In this document: positions 16,224-26,252 of the stretch, in pieces | Position numbering within the stretch: position 1 is the stretch's first letter | Layout of the letters: each line of letters starts with the position of its first letter | NCBI GenBank assembly: GCA_015062205.1 | Contig: SUVB01000012.1 | Coordinates: forward strand, 21,818-85,817 | Reading direction: 5' to 3' | DNA length: 64,000 nt | DNA from: Desulfovibrio desulfuricans | Lineage (GTDB): Bacteria; Desulfobacterota; Desulfovibrionia; Desulfovibrionales; Desulfovibrionaceae | The notes under the pieces: generated by a model | Told to the model about the DNA's origin: nothing | What the model saw: only the letters and a program-made list of their open reading frames with translations | The model's database searches: none | Translations under genes and position numbers: made by a program

Positions 16224-17036
16224 TTACTTTTCCGTGGGCAGGGGCTGCAGCACCGGGCGCGGCCCGAGCCAGTCCAGCATGCTCAGGCGGAGCTGCTGCA
16301 GGCGGCCCGCCACGGTGCGAATATCCTGGGCGGCCGTGCTGGACGGGGCGTAACGCAGGAGCGGCTGCTGGCGGCAGACGGCCTCGGTCAGCTTTCTGTC
16401 ATTGCGCACATGGCCCAGGAACAGGGGCTCGAAGTGCAGGAAGTGGCGGCACGCGCCGCGCAGTTTTTCAAAGGAGGCCTTGGCTTCGGCCGCGGATGAC
16501 GCCTGGTTGACCAGCACCATGAAGTCGCGCAGGCCGTAGCGGTTGTTGAGCACCTTGATCAGGGCGTAGCTGTCCGTCAGGGAGGTCGGCTCAGGCGTGA
16601 TGAGCACCACGCGCACGGAGGCCAGGGCTGCGAAAGTCTGCACCGTGCCGGAAATGCCGGCGCCGAGATCCATGAACACATAGTCGTAATTGTGCAGCAC
16701 GGGCTCCAGGCGCGAGAGCAGGAGGTCGCGCATGTCCGGCTGCAACTCCGTCAGTTCCGGCACGCCCGAAGCGGCGGGCAGCACGTCAAAGCCCTCGCTC
16801 TCGACCCTGTACAGCACATCGCCGATGCCGGCCTCGCCCAGCAGGGCGGTCTGCAGGTTGCCCTCGGGAGTGATGCCCAGCAGCACGTCCAGGTTGGCCA
16901 GACCGAGGTCACAGTCCATAAGCAATGCCTTGAAGTCCGCATCCCGCAGGGCACAGGCCAGGTTGAGCGTCATGTTCGTCTTGCCCACGCCGCCCTTGCC
17001 GCTCAACAGGGCGACACTCAGAGTTGTGTTCACCAT
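16224..17036 (-). CDS. MinD/ParA-family ATPase, FlhG-like
   Basis: A 270-residue P-loop ATPase. The deviant Walker A (SGKGGVGKTN, near residues 12-21), the switch region MDCDLGLANLDVLLG and the Walker B-like YVFMDLGAG place it in the MinD/ParA group. The sequence is closest in style to FlhG (YlxH/MotR), which controls flagellar number and placement, often with FlhF. There is no C-terminal MinD amphipathic helix that I can recognise. Its start overlaps the stop of the preceding degenerate GGDEF gene (ATGA), implying coupled translation and related jobs. A role in chromosome or chemoreceptor placement cannot be excluded. Confidence 0.85.
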   Translation of the reverse strand: MVNTTLSVALLSGKGGVGKTNMTLNLACALRDADFKALLMDCDLGLANLDVLLGITPEGNLQTALLGEAGIGDVLYRVESEGFDVLPAASGVPELTELQPDMRDLLLSRLEPVLHNYDYVFMDLGAGISGTVQTFAALASVRVVLITPEPTSLTDSYALIKVLNNRYGLRDFMVLVNQASSAAEAKASFEKLRGACRHFLHFEPLFLGHVRNDRKLTEAVCRQQPLLRYAPSSTAAQDIRTVAGRLQQLRLSMLDWLGPRPVLQPLPTEK

Positions 17037-17866
17037 CAGTTGCTCCCGAAAAAGAGGAATCGTTTTTCACTGGAATGCACAAGCGTGGTCCGCTTATCCA
17101 GGGCCTCGCCGCCCGCTATGGAAATATGCCCCTGCCGCTGCGCGAGGGCTTCGCGCAGGGCGTGTTCACACTGCTGGAGCAGCAAGGACGGTGAGGGGCG
17201 TTCGTGCGGGTCCGCGCAGACGATGCCCACGGCGCAGGCAGGCGGAACGGCGTTGCGCCCCCCGCGGGCGTTGCAGAGCGTTGCCGCCAGCGCCGCGAAT
17301 TTTTTTTGCACGTCTTCCGCCATGAGCCGGGCATGCAGCAGCCCCACGCCGGGCAACAGCAGCACATAGCGTCCCGGCCCGGTATTGCCGAGGCTGTCGC
17401 ATTCTTCCCGGCATTGCGTGAGGCAGGTGAACAGGCCGGCGTCCAGCGCGTCAAGGGTTTTTGGGGGCAGCTGCCGGGCGAGTTCCTCCCGCCCCAGCAG
17501 GGTAGCTTCCATGAGGGCGAGTTCGCCTCCGGTGCGGGCCAGGCGCAGCAGTTCCCGTTGAATCTGCGCGGCAACCAGCTCGTTCAGCAGCAGATGCGCC
17601 AGATGCGCGCCGTCGTCCGCCGCGCCCGCGTCCTCCGGCTCGGAAAGCAGGGCCGGCCCCACGGGCAGCGCGCACCAGCGGCCGGAAAGATTGTTCCTGC
17701 TGAATTCACGCCAGCGGCCCAGATCCATGCCGGGCAGCAGACGCGCCACCAGCACGGCATCCCTGTCCTTGCCCTTTCTGCCCCTGCCCCCGGCCGTCGC
17801 GCCGCTCATGCGCTGGAAGGCGAGCAGCTCGTCGGTGAGGGCGTTGAATTCAGTGTTGTTGCTCAT
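17036..17866 (-). CDS. Degenerate GGDEF-domain protein
   Basis: A 276-residue cytoplasmic protein with no clear named match. The C-terminal half has the shape of a GGDEF domain. GRYVLLLPGVGLLHARLMAE parallels the strand after the GGDEF loop of true cyclases, and CAVGIVCADPHERPSPSLLL with CEHALREALA parallels the last strand and helix. The catalytic GGDEF is GPGRY here, so cyclase activity is not expected; it could bind nucleotide or serve as a partner. I set the start at MSNNTEF (17866), inside the last codons of prfB. Its stop overlaps the MinD-like start. The position between prfB and a FlhG-like ATPase suggests a joint function. Confidence 0.7.
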   Translation of the reverse strand: MSNNTEFNALTDELLAFQRMSGATAGGRGRKGKDRDAVLVARLLPGMDLGRWREFSRNNLSGRWCALPVGPALLSEPEDAGAADDGAHLAHLLLNELVAAQIQRELLRLARTGGELALMEATLLGREELARQLPPKTLDALDAGLFTCLTQCREECDSLGNTGPGRYVLLLPGVGLLHARLMAEDVQKKFAALAATLCNARGGRNAVPPACAVGIVCADPHERPSPSLLLQQCEHALREALAQRQGHISIAGGEALDKRTTLVHSSEKRFLFFGSN

Positions 17867-18963
17867 GGCGGTACAAGAGGTAATCGTGCTGGAACACATC
17901 GATCTGACCGTCCAGCACGCCGTCCACGTCACCCGCTTCCGTGCCGGTGCGGTGGTCCTTGACCAGACGGTAGGGCTGCAGGGTGTAGGTGCGTATCTGG
18001 CTGCCGAAGGCTATGGCGTCCTTGCCGGCGTACTCGGCCTGGCGCTCGGCCTCGCGCTTCTGCACTTCCAGATTGTAGAGGCGCGCGCGCAGCACGCGCA
18101 TGGCCGAATCCTTGTTGTGGTGCTGGGAGCGTTCGTTCTGGCACTGGACGGAAATGCCCGTGGGCAGGTGGGTGACGCGCACGGCCGAACTTGTGGTGTT
18201 GACGCCCTGCCCGCCGGGGCCGCTGGAGCGGAAAATATCCACCCGTATGTCCGATTCCTTGATGTCCAGCTTGATGTCGTTGCCCGCGTCGGGGATGACG
18301 TCCACAGAGGCAAAGGACGTGTGGCGGCGGCCCGAGGCGTCGAAGGGCGAAATGCGGATCAGCCGGTGGATGCCTTTCTCGCTCTTCAGAAAGCCGTAGG
18401 CGTGCGGCCCGGCAATGCGCAGGGTGACGCTCTTGAGGCCCGCCTCGTCGCCGGGCAGGTAGTCCAACTCTTCCGTGGCGTAGCCGCGCCGCGCCGCCCA
18501 GCGCGTGTACATGCGCAGGAGCATCTCGGCCCAGTCCTGCGATTCGGTGCCGCCCGCGCCGGGGTGGATTTCAAGGATGGCGTCCTGATTGTCCTCCTCG
18601 GCCGAGAGGAGCATGACAAGTTCGGTCTCGTCCAGCAGGGCGGCCAGCGCCTGCCGCTGCTCGTCAAGGGATTCCAAGGCCTCCGGTTCTTCGCTTTCCG
18701 CAGCAAGTTCCAGCCATTCGAGCATGTCGTCACGGCAGGTCTTGAGGCGCAGCAGGCGCTCCACCTCATCCTCAAGGCGGCGTTTCTCCTGCAGGACGGG
18801 GGTGAGCGCCTCGGGTTTGTCCCACGCGCCGGGGCGGGAAAGTTCCTTTTCTATCTCCTGGAGGCGTTGTTGGCCGGCCGCGACGTCAAAGACGCCTCCA
18901 GAGGACGTCAAAACGTTGGGCGAGGGACTGGCAGGCGGCGCGCAGGTCACTAAGTTGCAGCAT
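17850..18963 (-). CDS. prfB: Peptide chain release factor 2, with programmed +1 frameshift
   Basis: RF2 releases finished proteins at UGA and UAA codons. Two frames encode it. The first 25 codons run from the ATG at 18963 to 18889 (MLQLSDLRAACQ...) and end at UGA (18888-18886). The remaining 345 codons are read after skipping base 18888, from 18887 to 17850. The slip site is CTT TGA C with GGAGG just upstream, the classic RF2 autoregulatory arrangement: low RF2 favours the shift. The main part shows the stop-recognition tripeptide in SPFDASG and the catalytic GGQ in GPGGQGVN. The gene follows lnt by five bases and is overlapped by the degenerate GGDEF gene. It is not a pseudogene. Confidence 0.96.
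18886..18903 (-). promoter_or_regulatory. prfB: RF2 programmed frameshift signal
   Basis: On the reverse strand, GGAGG (about 18900-18896) is followed after three bases by CTT TGA C. The Shine-Dalgarno-like element and the slow UGA push the ribosome +1, as in the E. coli RF2 gene. The zero frame ends at 18886 and the long frame continues without a start codon of its own in a plausible place. Confidence 0.9.
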
Positions 18964-18968
18964 GGCGA

Positions 18969-20564
18969 TTATGAGGTTGAGGGTGAGCGCCGTGCGGCGC
19001 GCAGGCCGCCGGAAGTGAGCAGCAGTGCGCCCGCAAGCGCCAGTGCCGCCGCAAACGGCAACCACGGGGCGCAGCGGTGGTACAGGCTGGGCGCGGCCTG
19101 CAGCGCGGCCCGGCCCCACAGGGCCTGCGCCCTGAACTGCCCGCCGCGCAGCACCGGGCGCCCGCGCGTATCCACCACGGCCGAAATGCCCGTGTTGGTG
19201 CCGCGCAGAATCCAGCGGTTCTGCTCAAGTGCACGCAACGTTGTCAGATACAGGTGCTGACGCGCCGCCGGCGTCATGCCGAACCAGCCGTCATTGCTGA
19301 TATCCACAAGGATATTGGCGCCTTCTGTCACGCGCTGCTGTGCAAGCCATGGGAAGATTCCTTCATAACAGATGAGTACGCCGAGGGCAAGGTCGCCCTG
19401 CCGCAGGGGCGCGGCGGACGTGCCCTCGCTGTACACGCCCACGCCCTGCAGGAGCGCTTCGAGAAAATCCCAGTTGAGCCACTCCGGCAGATATTCGCCG
19501 AAGGGCACAAGATGTTCCTTGTCATAGCGCCCTGCGGTCTTCCCTTCCGGGCCCAGCAAAAAGGCGCGGTTGTAGATGCGCGGTTCCGCGCGGCCGGGGA
19601 CAGGCTCCATGCCGGGAGCGCCCAGCAGCAGAAGGCCGCCGTTGCGGGCGGCCAGCGCGCGGATGCGGGGCGTGTGCAGCCGTTCCTCTTCAAAAAAGAA
19701 GGGCATGGCCGTTTCCGGCCAGAGGATGAGCGGTTTCTTGTCCGGCCGGGCGGCCAGCGCCCGCTCAGTGAGGGTCAGGTAGAGGTCCACGGTCCGGCGC
19801 TGGAAGGCGGGCAGCCATTTTTGGTTCTGGTCTACATTGCCTTCCACAAAGAGCACGTCCAGCGCGTCGGGACCGGCAGGGTCGGCTGCGGCGGGCAGCG
19901 CGGCCAGCTGCCGCCCCCCGTAGCCGAGCAGCGCCAGCGTGAGCAGCAGCCCGGCGGCAAGACTGGAGCGCCCGCGCCGTCCTGCATGGACGCCGAGGCC
20001 GCAGAGCAGAACCGTTGTGGTCCAGACTCCGGCCAGGGCATAGCCGCCCAGTGTGTCCGCCGCCTGCACCAGCAGGGGCCATGCGGCCAGCGCCCCGGCG
20101 ACCGTGAGCCAGGGGAAGCCCAGGAGGCGCGCCCCGGCTTCTTCCAGCAGATACCAGCAAAGGCCCAGCAGCACGGCCTGCGCCCAGACGGGGCGCTCGC
20201 GCCAGGCCTGCGCCGCCGCCGCGAAGAGCCCTCCGGCGAAGGTGATGCAGGCGGTGATGAACAGGGCGCAGGCCACGGCGGGCAACCAGGGCAGGCCGCC
20301 CACAGCGTGCACGGGCAGGGCCAGCCAGTACAGGGCGGCCAGACCGCCGGCCATGGAGCAGAGCCAGCCCTCGCGCAATGCGGCCATGCGGCTCAGAGCA
20401 GCGCGCCCCAGCAGGGCAAGCCCCAGCGGCCAGAGCAGAACCAGGGGCGGCAGTTGCAGCGCGTCATTGGGAAACCCCAGCCAGATGCCCGCAGCGACGG
20501 CGAACTGCAGCGCCGCGCGGTGGAGCGGAGGAGGCGTCTGCGCGCCTGCGGAATGGATTGTCAT
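18969..20564 (-). CDS. lnt: Apolipoprotein N-acyltransferase
   Basis: Lnt adds the third acyl chain to lipoproteins at the inner membrane. The 531 residues start with about six hydrophobic segments (roughly 15-215), then a nitrilase-like domain facing the periplasm. The catalytic triad regions are visible: glutamate in LWPETAMPF, lysine in YDKEHLVPFGEYLP and cysteine in LICYEGIFP, followed by ISNDGWFG. A last membrane segment lies near the C-terminus. Its start overlaps the stop of the CorC-like gene (ATGA), the usual ybeX-lnt neighbourhood. The protein feeds on lipoproteins such as the NlpC/P60 and CpoB-like ones in this window. Confidence 0.96.
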   Translation of the reverse strand: MTIHSAGAQTPPPLHRAALQFAVAAGIWLGFPNDALQLPPLVLLWPLGLALLGRAALSRMAALREGWLCSMAGGLAALYWLALPVHAVGGLPWLPAVACALFITACITFAGGLFAAAAQAWRERPVWAQAVLLGLCWYLLEEAGARLLGFPWLTVAGALAAWPLLVQAADTLGGYALAGVWTTTVLLCGLGVHAGRRGRSSLAAGLLLTLALLGYGGRQLAALPAAADPAGPDALDVLFVEGNVDQNQKWLPAFQRRTVDLYLTLTERALAARPDKKPLILWPETAMPFFFEEERLHTPRIRALAARNGGLLLLGAPGMEPVPGRAEPRIYNRAFLLGPEGKTAGRYDKEHLVPFGEYLPEWLNWDFLEALLQGVGVYSEGTSAAPLRQGDLALGVLICYEGIFPWLAQQRVTEGANILVDISNDGWFGMTPAARQHLYLTTLRALEQNRWILRGTNTGISAVVDTRGRPVLRGGQFRAQALWGRAALQAAPSLYHRCAPWLPFAAALALAGALLLTSGGLRAARRSPSTS

Positions 20565-21442
20565 GCCCCGGCTGCGGCTTCTTCCGCCGTCCGGGCGGCT
20601 GCGTCGCCGTCGCTTGCCGGTTCCATGCGCAGGCGATGGATGAGCTTGCGGTCGGCGGACAGCACGGTGAACACCCGGCCGTCCAGGGTGAACCTTTCGC
20701 CCTGTTCCGGCACATGGCCCGCCTCCATGCTCAGATAGCCGCCGATGGTGTCCACCTCGTCCGACGACAGGTTGACGCCCAGTTCCTCCAGGTCTTCCAG
20801 CATGGCCCGGCCGGTGAGTTCGTAAACGCCGTCTCCCAGGGGGCGGATGTCCTCCTCGCGGGGGGCGTCGTGCTCGTCCTCAATGTCGCCCACGATTTCC
20901 TCAAGCACATCCTCAATGGTGATGAGGCCGGAAGTGCCGCCGTATTCGTCCAGAGCGATGGCGATATGCTGCTTGCTGGCGCGAAATTCCTGCAACAGCG
21001 TGCGGATGGATTTGGTTTCCGGCACAAAGAAGGGCTCGCGCATGACGGAAGCCGTCGAGGGCGCGTCGCCCTCGTGGTCCAGCAGGCTGCTGAGCACGTC
21101 CTTGGCGTGGAGGATGCCCACGATGTTGTCGCGCGTGTCCTTGTAGACAGGAATGCGCGAATGGCCCGAGCGCACGATGACGCGGGCCACCTCTTTCAGA
21201 GGCATCTCGTCGGGAACGCAGTCAATGTCGGTGCGGGGGGTCATGGTGTCCTGCACCTGCAGTCCGTCGAAACGCAGGATGCCCAGCAGCATGGATTCCT
21301 CGTCGGGTTCCACCTCTCCTTCGGCCCTGGCCTCGACAATGGCCTTTTCAAGGGATTCCTGGTCGTCGTGCCCGAACAGTCTGCCCAGGCGCGACCAGAT
21401 GGTACTGTGACCTTCTGTGCCGTCGTCCAAAATAACCTCCAA
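20561..21442 (-). CDS. CorC/YbeX-family CBS-domain protein
   Basis: A 293-residue cytoplasmic protein with two CBS domains (MTPRTDIDCVPDEMPLKEVA near 70, and the region with EPFFVPETKSIRTLLQEF near 130) and a C-terminal transporter-associated CorC_HlyC domain (PLGDGVYELTGRAML near 210). This is the soluble YbeX/CorC form without the DUF21 membrane part. Relatives are linked to magnesium or cobalt efflux and to ribosome maturation. It is the first gene of a tight run with lnt, prfB, the degenerate GGDEF gene and the MinD-like gene. Confidence 0.9.
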   Translation of the reverse strand: MEVILDDGTEGHSTIWSRLGRLFGHDDQESLEKAIVEARAEGEVEPDEESMLLGILRFDGLQVQDTMTPRTDIDCVPDEMPLKEVARVIVRSGHSRIPVYKDTRDNIVGILHAKDVLSSLLDHEGDAPSTASVMREPFFVPETKSIRTLLQEFRASKQHIAIALDEYGGTSGLITIEDVLEEIVGDIEDEHDAPREEDIRPLGDGVYELTGRAMLEDLEELGVNLSSDEVDTIGGYLSMEAGHVPEQGERFTLDGRVFTVLSADRKLIHRLRMEPASDGDAAARTAEEAAAGA

Positions 21443-21547
21443 GGTTGGCGTTGCGAAATGCGGCGGCAGGGGGAACCTGCGCCGCTCCCTCAGGGCAGGC
21501 AGGGGTGCGGCCCGCGCTTCCGGATGGCACCGGCGCAGCCGTTGCTC

Positions 21548-22474
21548 CTACAGCAGCCTGCGCTGTTCCCTGTCCACCTGCATGACCCATTGCGTGATGG
21601 GCGAAACGCCGCTGTCCTGTTTGCTGTGAAACCAGTGGATTTCCGATTTGCCGTGCTCCAGCACGGCCCAGTTGGTGAACTGCATGCCCAGCACCAGCGT
21701 CGAGGGCTCCTGCGTCACGCGCACATTGAGCACCTCGCAGGTGCACCAGAATGTGACCATGCGGCTGTCCTTGCCCATGTGGTACACGATGAGACAAAGT
21801 ACCTGCGAACCCTGCTCAAGGTCAACCGGCCTGCTGTCCGGATCCGGCAGGGGAAAGCGAAGGGCCACGCCCGTGCCGGAAATGTCCGCCACCTGCATGG
21901 TTTCCTTGCCCGTGCCGTACTTGTAGTGCAGCAGGGGGCGGCCGATCTCCGACGTGTCACGGGGAGGGGGCTTGCCGGCGGGCAACTCCCACAGGCCAAT
22001 GACGCGCACCGTCTCCTTGGGAGGGTTGACGCGGAAGAACTGGCGTTTTTGGCCGGTGCTGATGTCCGTGGGAAAATCCAGCGTCACGCGCGATTTTTCG
22101 ATGTTGCCCTGCACGCGCCGGACCGTGGAGGAAAACTTGTAAAATCCGAAGCCGTCCGCCGAGCGGATGCGGAAAAAAACCTCCACCTCCTCGCCGACCA
22201 ACTCGGGAGACACGTAGGAGAGGATTTCCAGTTCAAGCGCGCCGTCGGTCGAAGCCAGCATGCCGGACAGGGCGTTGTGTTTGGCGCTCTTGTGTTTCAC
22301 GCTGACGTCGAACAGTTCATTCTGGGCCTGGGCGGATTCGAGCAGCTCGCGGATGATGGCGGCCCGTTTTCTCGCAGCACGCGTGTACTGCAGGTGCTGG
22401 CGAATGATGAAAAACAGGACGCAAAGCGCCGTCAGAGCTACGGCGATGATGATGAACAGTTGCGTGTCCGTCAT
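21548..22474 (-). CDS. PilZ-domain c-di-GMP-binding membrane protein
   Basis: A 308-residue protein with one N-terminal membrane segment (residues 5-25), a YcgR_2-like N-terminal barrel (about 60-140) and a C-terminal PilZ domain. The cyclic di-GMP motifs are present: RQFFR (RxxxR type) in [11 protein letters not shown] and DISGTG followed by a beta strand. YcgR-type proteins slow flagella or alter surface structures when cyclic di-GMP rises. It overlaps the mnmG stop by four bases, so it is translated after mnmG. It is a plausible effector for the cyclase at 4035-5831, though nothing here proves a link. Confidence 0.85.
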   Translation of the reverse strand: MTDTQLFIIIAVALTALCVLFFIIRQHLQYTRAARKRAAIIRELLESAQAQNELFDVSVKHKSAKHNALSGMLASTDGALELEILSYVSPELVGEEVEVFFRIRSADGFGFYKFSSTVRRVQGNIEKSRVTLDFPTDISTGQKRQFFRVNPPKETVRVIGLWELPAGKPPPRDTSEIGRPLLHYKYGTGKETMQVADISGTGVALRFPLPDPDSRPVDLEQGSQVLCLIVYHMGKDSRMVTFWCTCEVLNVRVTQEPSTLVLGMQFTNWAVLEHGKSEIHWFHSKQDSGVSPITQWVMQVDREQRRLL

Positions 22475-24435
22475 GGTTCTATCGGCGTATGATGGTTTGC
22501 GCGGTCATGCCTGGCGGCATCCGCGCGTTCAGGACCTTTTCCCGGTCGCAACAACCCAAGTTTGTGGAGATGTATCTCCAGACAGGCGACTGCAGCGGGC
22601 GTCACGCCCGAAATGCGTCCGGCCTGGGCAAGATTGCCCGGACGCACGCGGCCAAGTTTCTCCACGACCTCAAGAGACAGCCCCGATATCTTTGCATAAT
22701 CAAGGTCCGGGGGCAAGGGGGTTGCCTCGAATCGGGCCGAGCGGGCGACAAGCTCCCGCTGGCGGGCGAGATAGCCTGCGTACCTGATTTCCGTCTGCAC
22801 GCTTTCGGCGGCGCTGCCCGCCAGGCGGCGGGCCTCGGCGAAACTGTCTCCGGCCGCCGCGCCGCCTTCCCCGTCGCGCAGCAGGCGTTCCAGCGCGTCC
22901 ATGTCCACATCGGGCCGCCGCAGCGCTTCGGTCAGCGTGCCGCCCGCAGGCGGACGGCCGTCCGCCGCGCCGCCCGCGGCGCGGGGAATGCGCTGCTCAT
23001 CCAGAAAGGTTCGGAAGCGCGCGGCGGCTTCCCGGCGTTTGCAAAAGGCGCGCCAGTGGGCGTCATCCACGAGGCCCAGCTCGCGTCCCAGCGGAGTGAG
23101 GCGGGCATCGGCATTGTCTTCGCGCAGCAGCAGGCGATGCTCCGCGCGCGAGGTGAACATGCGGTAGGGTTCCTCGGTGCCCAGCGTCACCAGATCGTCC
23201 GCCAGCACGGCCATATAGGCCTGGTCGCGCCCCGGCGTGAACGGCGCGCGGCCGCGCAGGGCGCAGGAAATGTTCAGCGCGGCCCACAGGCCCTGCGCCG
23301 CCGCCTCCTCATAGCCGGAAGTGCCGTTGATCTGCCCAGCCAGCCAGAGGCCGGGCACGATTTTGCTCTCCAGCGTGAGGCGCAGCTGAATGGGGTCGCT
23401 GTAATCGTATTCAATGGCATAGCCGGGGCGCAGCATGACGGCCTGCTCCAGGCCGGGAATGGCGTGCACCATGGCAAGCTGTACGTCCAGCGGCAGGCTG
23501 GTGGGAATGCCGTTGCAGTAGACTTCCTGGCTGTGCAGGCCTTCCGGCTCCAGAAAAATCTGGTGCCGTTCCCTCTGGGGAAAGCGGGCCACCTTGTCTT
23601 CAATGGAGGGGCAGTAGCGCGCGCCCGTGCCCTTGATGACGCCCGTGAACAGGGGAGAGCGGTCGAAGCCGCCCCGGATGATTTCGTGCGCGCGCTCGTT
23701 GGTCCACGTAATGTGGCAGGAAACCTGCGGCAGCACAGGCCCCGGCCCTCGGAAGCTGAAGCCGGGCGGGGGCGTGTCGCCGGGCTGTTCTTCCAGCCGG
23801 GAGTAGTCGATGGACGATTTGAGCAGACGCGGCGTGGTGCCGGTTTTCAGGCGGCCCAGCCTGAGGCCCAGGGAGCGCAGGCTGTCCGAAAGGCCCCGGG
23901 CGGGGGCGTCGCCCAGGCGGCCGCCGGGCAAATGGGTCAGGCCCATGTGCATGAGCCCGTTCAGGAAGGTGCCGGTGGTCAGCAGCACATGCCGCGCGGC
24001 GAAATGCAGGCCCTGCGCCGTGCGCACGCCTGCGGCGCGGCCGCCTTCGGTGACGATGGACGTGGCCTCGTCCTGCCAGAGACGCAGGCCCGGCGTCGTA
24101 TACAATGTGGCCTTGAGCGCGCGCTGGTAAGCCTCGCGGTCCATCTGGGCGCGTGTGGCGCGCACGGCCGGGCCCTTGCTCATGTTCAGCACGCGGAACT
24201 GGATGCCCGCCGCGTCGGCCCACAGGCCCATCATGCCGCCCAGGGCGTCGATCTCGCGCACCATGTGGCCTTTGGCCAGCCCGCCGATGGCGGGATTGCA
24301 CGAGAGGTAGCCCAGCCTGTCCAGATTCCCGCTGATGCACAGCACGCTGTGCCCCAGCTTGGCCAGGGCCACGGCGGCCTCGCTGCCGGCGTGCCCGCCG
24401 CCGACGACAATGCAGTCAACGACGGCGTCAGGCAT
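22471..24435 (-). CDS. mnmG: tRNA uridine-34 modification enzyme MnmG
   Basis: MnmG (GidA) works with MnmE and a folate to place the carboxymethylaminomethyl group on U34 of several tRNAs. The 654-residue length is normal. The N-terminal FAD-binding [14 protein letters not shown] (about 10-23), the conserved [14 protein letters not shown] and the segment [13 protein letters not shown] are diagnostic. A C-terminal helical domain that contacts MnmE and tRNA ends the chain. The M20 peptidase stop overlaps its start by eight bases, and the PilZ gene overlaps its stop. MnmE is not in the window. Confidence 0.96.
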   Translation of the reverse strand: MPDAVVDCIVVGGGHAGSEAAVALAKLGHSVLCISGNLDRLGYLSCNPAIGGLAKGHMVREIDALGGMMGLWADAAGIQFRVLNMSKGPAVRATRAQMDREAYQRALKATLYTTPGLRLWQDEATSIVTEGGRAAGVRTAQGLHFAARHVLLTTGTFLNGLMHMGLTHLPGGRLGDAPARGLSDSLRSLGLRLGRLKTGTTPRLLKSSIDYSRLEEQPGDTPPPGFSFRGPGPVLPQVSCHITWTNERAHEIIRGGFDRSPLFTGVIKGTGARYCPSIEDKVARFPQRERHQIFLEPEGLHSQEVYCNGIPTSLPLDVQLAMVHAIPGLEQAVMLRPGYAIEYDYSDPIQLRLTLESKIVPGLWLAGQINGTSGYEEAAAQGLWAALNISCALRGRAPFTPGRDQAYMAVLADDLVTLGTEEPYRMFTSRAEHRLLLREDNADARLTPLGRELGLVDDAHWRAFCKRREAAARFRTFLDEQRIPRAAGGAADGRPPAGGTLTEALRRPDVDMDALERLLRDGEGGAAAGDSFAEARRLAGSAAESVQTEIRYAGYLARQRELVARSARFEATPLPPDLDYAKISGLSLEVVEKLGRVRPGNLAQAGRISGVTPAAVACLEIHLHKLGLLRPGKGPERADAARHDRANHHTPIEP

Positions 24436-25663
24436 GGTGTTGCATCAGGATATGGGCAAAGACCTGCGCGTCCCTGATGGCGGACGTGATGGACGCGCGC
24501 TCGTCCGGCGCGTGGCAGGTGTTTTCAATGCAGCTCCACACGGCGGCGGGCAGGCCCCGCTTCCGCAGAAGGGCGGCCACGGAGGCCCCGCCGATGCCCA
24601 CGGGGCGCGCCTGCACGCCGTACACGCGGGCCACGGCGTCCTGCAGGGCCGTCACCACGGGGCTTGTCGCGGGCGTGAAGGAGGCCTCCTGCCGCTGCAC
24701 CACATCAAGGCTGACGCGCACGCCGTACTGCCGTTCCACCGCGTCGGCCAGCTCGCGCAGTTTTGCCTGCACGTCGTCGGCCCTGACCTGCGGCAGCAGG
24801 CGGCAGTCCACATAAAAGACGTCGTTGCCCGGCACGGTGTTGATGTTGGGAACATTGGCCTCGTGCTTGCCGGGCACGAAGGTGCTGCAGGGCGGAATGA
24901 AAAGGTCGTCTTCGTCGGCAAAGGCCGCGTGCAGCCCCTCATGGCAGGCCAGGGCCAGGGCGGAAGCCGCCAGAAAGGCGTTGCGCCCCTTCTCCGGCGT
25001 GGAACCGTGACACTGCACGCCTGTCACCTGAACCCGGAGCCAGAGCACGCCCTTTTCCGCCGTCTCGATGATATCGCCGCGCGGGGAGCCGGCATCCGGC
25101 ACGATACAGAGATCGTCCGGCCGGAACAGTTCCGGCGCGGCGGTGAGGATGTGCTGCAGGCCGTAGGCGCTGCCGCTTTCTTCATCGGCCATGAACACGA
25201 GGCCCAGCGTGAGCCCGGGGGTGACGCCGCAGGCGCGCAGTTCCTCCGCCAGCAGGAGCATGCTGACAATGGCCTGCTGATTGTCCTCCACGCCCCGCCC
25301 GTACAGGAAATCGCCTTCACGGCGCACCTGCCAGGGGTCGGACGTCCAGGCCCCGGCGTCGCCCGGCGGCACCACGTCTGTGTGGCCGAAAAGCCAGAGG
25401 GTGCGGCTGACGCGGCCGGGAACGCGCGCAATGAGATTGGGACGCAGCCCGCATTCCACACGGGGGTCGGACGCGTCCAGACGCGTGAGATCGCCAATGC
25501 CGCAATCCGTGAGCCGGGCCGCTATCCAGAGCGTCTTTTCCATTTCGCCCTGACCGCCGTTTTCCGGTCCCAGAGCGCGACAGGCCGTCAGCGCGCTCTG
25601 CAGGGCGACCACGCGCTCCTCGCGCGTTGCGAGGCCGCGTACCAACATTTCCAGTGTATTCAT
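24428..25663 (-). CDS. M20-family metallohydrolase (ArgE/DapE-like)
   Basis: A 411-residue cytoplasmic zinc amidohydrolase. The metal and catalytic residues appear in [22 protein letters not shown] and [11 protein letters not shown]. The dimerisation lid begins around the [11 protein letters not shown] segment, and a final histidine is in NTCHAPDE. The family includes ArgE, DapE and dipeptidases; the sequence does not single out one. I chose the ATG at 25663 (MNTLEMLVR). An upstream in-frame start would run through a hairpin. It lies at the head of a coupled group with mnmG and the PilZ gene. Confidence 0.88.
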   Translation of the reverse strand: MNTLEMLVRGLATREERVVALQSALTACRALGPENGGQGEMEKTLWIAARLTDCGIGDLTRLDASDPRVECGLRPNLIARVPGRVSRTLWLFGHTDVVPPGDAGAWTSDPWQVRREGDFLYGRGVEDNQQAIVSMLLLAEELRACGVTPGLTLGLVFMADEESGSAYGLQHILTAAPELFRPDDLCIVPDAGSPRGDIIETAEKGVLWLRVQVTGVQCHGSTPEKGRNAFLAASALALACHEGLHAAFADEDDLFIPPCSTFVPGKHEANVPNINTVPGNDVFYVDCRLLPQVRADDVQAKLRELADAVERQYGVRVSLDVVQRQEASFTPATSPVVTALQDAVARVYGVQARPVGIGGASVAALLRKRGLPAAVWSCIENTCHAPDERASITSAIRDAQVFAHILMQHHA

Positions 25664-25689
25664 GGCTGTTCCGAAGGGCCGTAACGCAC

Positions 25690-25713
25690 AAGGGGCTGCG
25701 CGCGCAGCCCCTT
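25690..25713 (-). terminator. Hairpin between the PxxKW gene and the M20 gene
   Basis: An 11-base inverted repeat (25690-25700 and 25703-25713) between two reverse-strand genes. It is followed on that strand by only a few T residues, so it may be a weak terminator of the PxxKW transcript or a stabilising stem. Confidence 0.4.
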
Positions 25714-25783
25714 GATGCACAACAAGACTCCGCCGTGGCGAGCGCCGGGCGGGCCGCAGCGGTGCAGGCCGGATCTGCCGGGT

Positions 25784-26050
25784 CTAGCGCCCGCCCTTGG
25801 CGGCGCGCTTGGAAGCCTTCAACGGGTTGACCTTTGCCGCAGCCGCCACCTGTGTTTTCACGTGCGTGGCGAAATTACAGCGGCCGGAGGTCCATTTCTT
25901 GGCAGGCGCGGGATAGCTGGAGCAGAACTGCTCGCCGTCGAATTCGCGCACGCGGTCGCAGCCGGCACACTGCTCCACCACCGGGGAAAGAACAAAGCCG
26001 TTAACCACCACGCCTTCTGTGGTTTTGGTGGCGTTTTCCAGAGGGGTCAT
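25784..26050 (-). CDS. PxxKW family cysteine-rich protein
   Basis: A small 88-residue protein with four cysteines (CAGC, FCSSY, GRCNF) and the segment YPAPAKKW that names the PxxKW family. The family is common in Desulfovibrio and relatives, and its role is unknown. The cysteine pattern suggests metal or Fe-S binding. The C-terminus is lysine- and alanine-rich. GGAGG lies seven bases before the start at 26050. It appears to be a stand-alone gene. Confidence 0.8.
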   Translation of the reverse strand: MTPLENATKTTEGVVVNGFVLSPVVEQCAGCDRVREFDGEQFCSSYPAPAKKWTSGRCNFATHVKTQVAAAAKVNPLKASKRAAKGGR

Positions 26051-26197
26051 AGCAAAACCTCCATGCGCAGCAGCGCAGTAATGCTTCAAAAAACGGCGGT
26101 TCCTGCCGCCGGACAGAGAATGGGTAACTATAGGCGAATGCACAGGGCTGTCAAGCGGTTTTCCGCCGCCCGCGCGGCGTGGAACCTGCAGGACGCG

Positions 26198-26230
26198 GCC
26201 GCCCCGCGTCCACAGGGAACGCGGGGCGGC
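26198..26230 (-). terminator. Hairpin downstream of the glycogen locus
   Basis: A perfect 12-base-pair stem (26230-26219 with 26209-26198, loop of nine) lies about 20 bases after the stop of the synthase-phosphorylase gene. It lacks a T run, so termination may depend on other factors. Nothing else is evident in 26051-26252 apart from the PxxKW promoter region. Confidence 0.5.
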
Positions 26231-26252
26231 GTCTGTGTGCAGGAAGGAAGCC

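Noticed and set aside
18886..18963. prfB with a nonsense mutation near its start
   Set aside because: The stop and the slip site are the known RF2 programmed frameshift.
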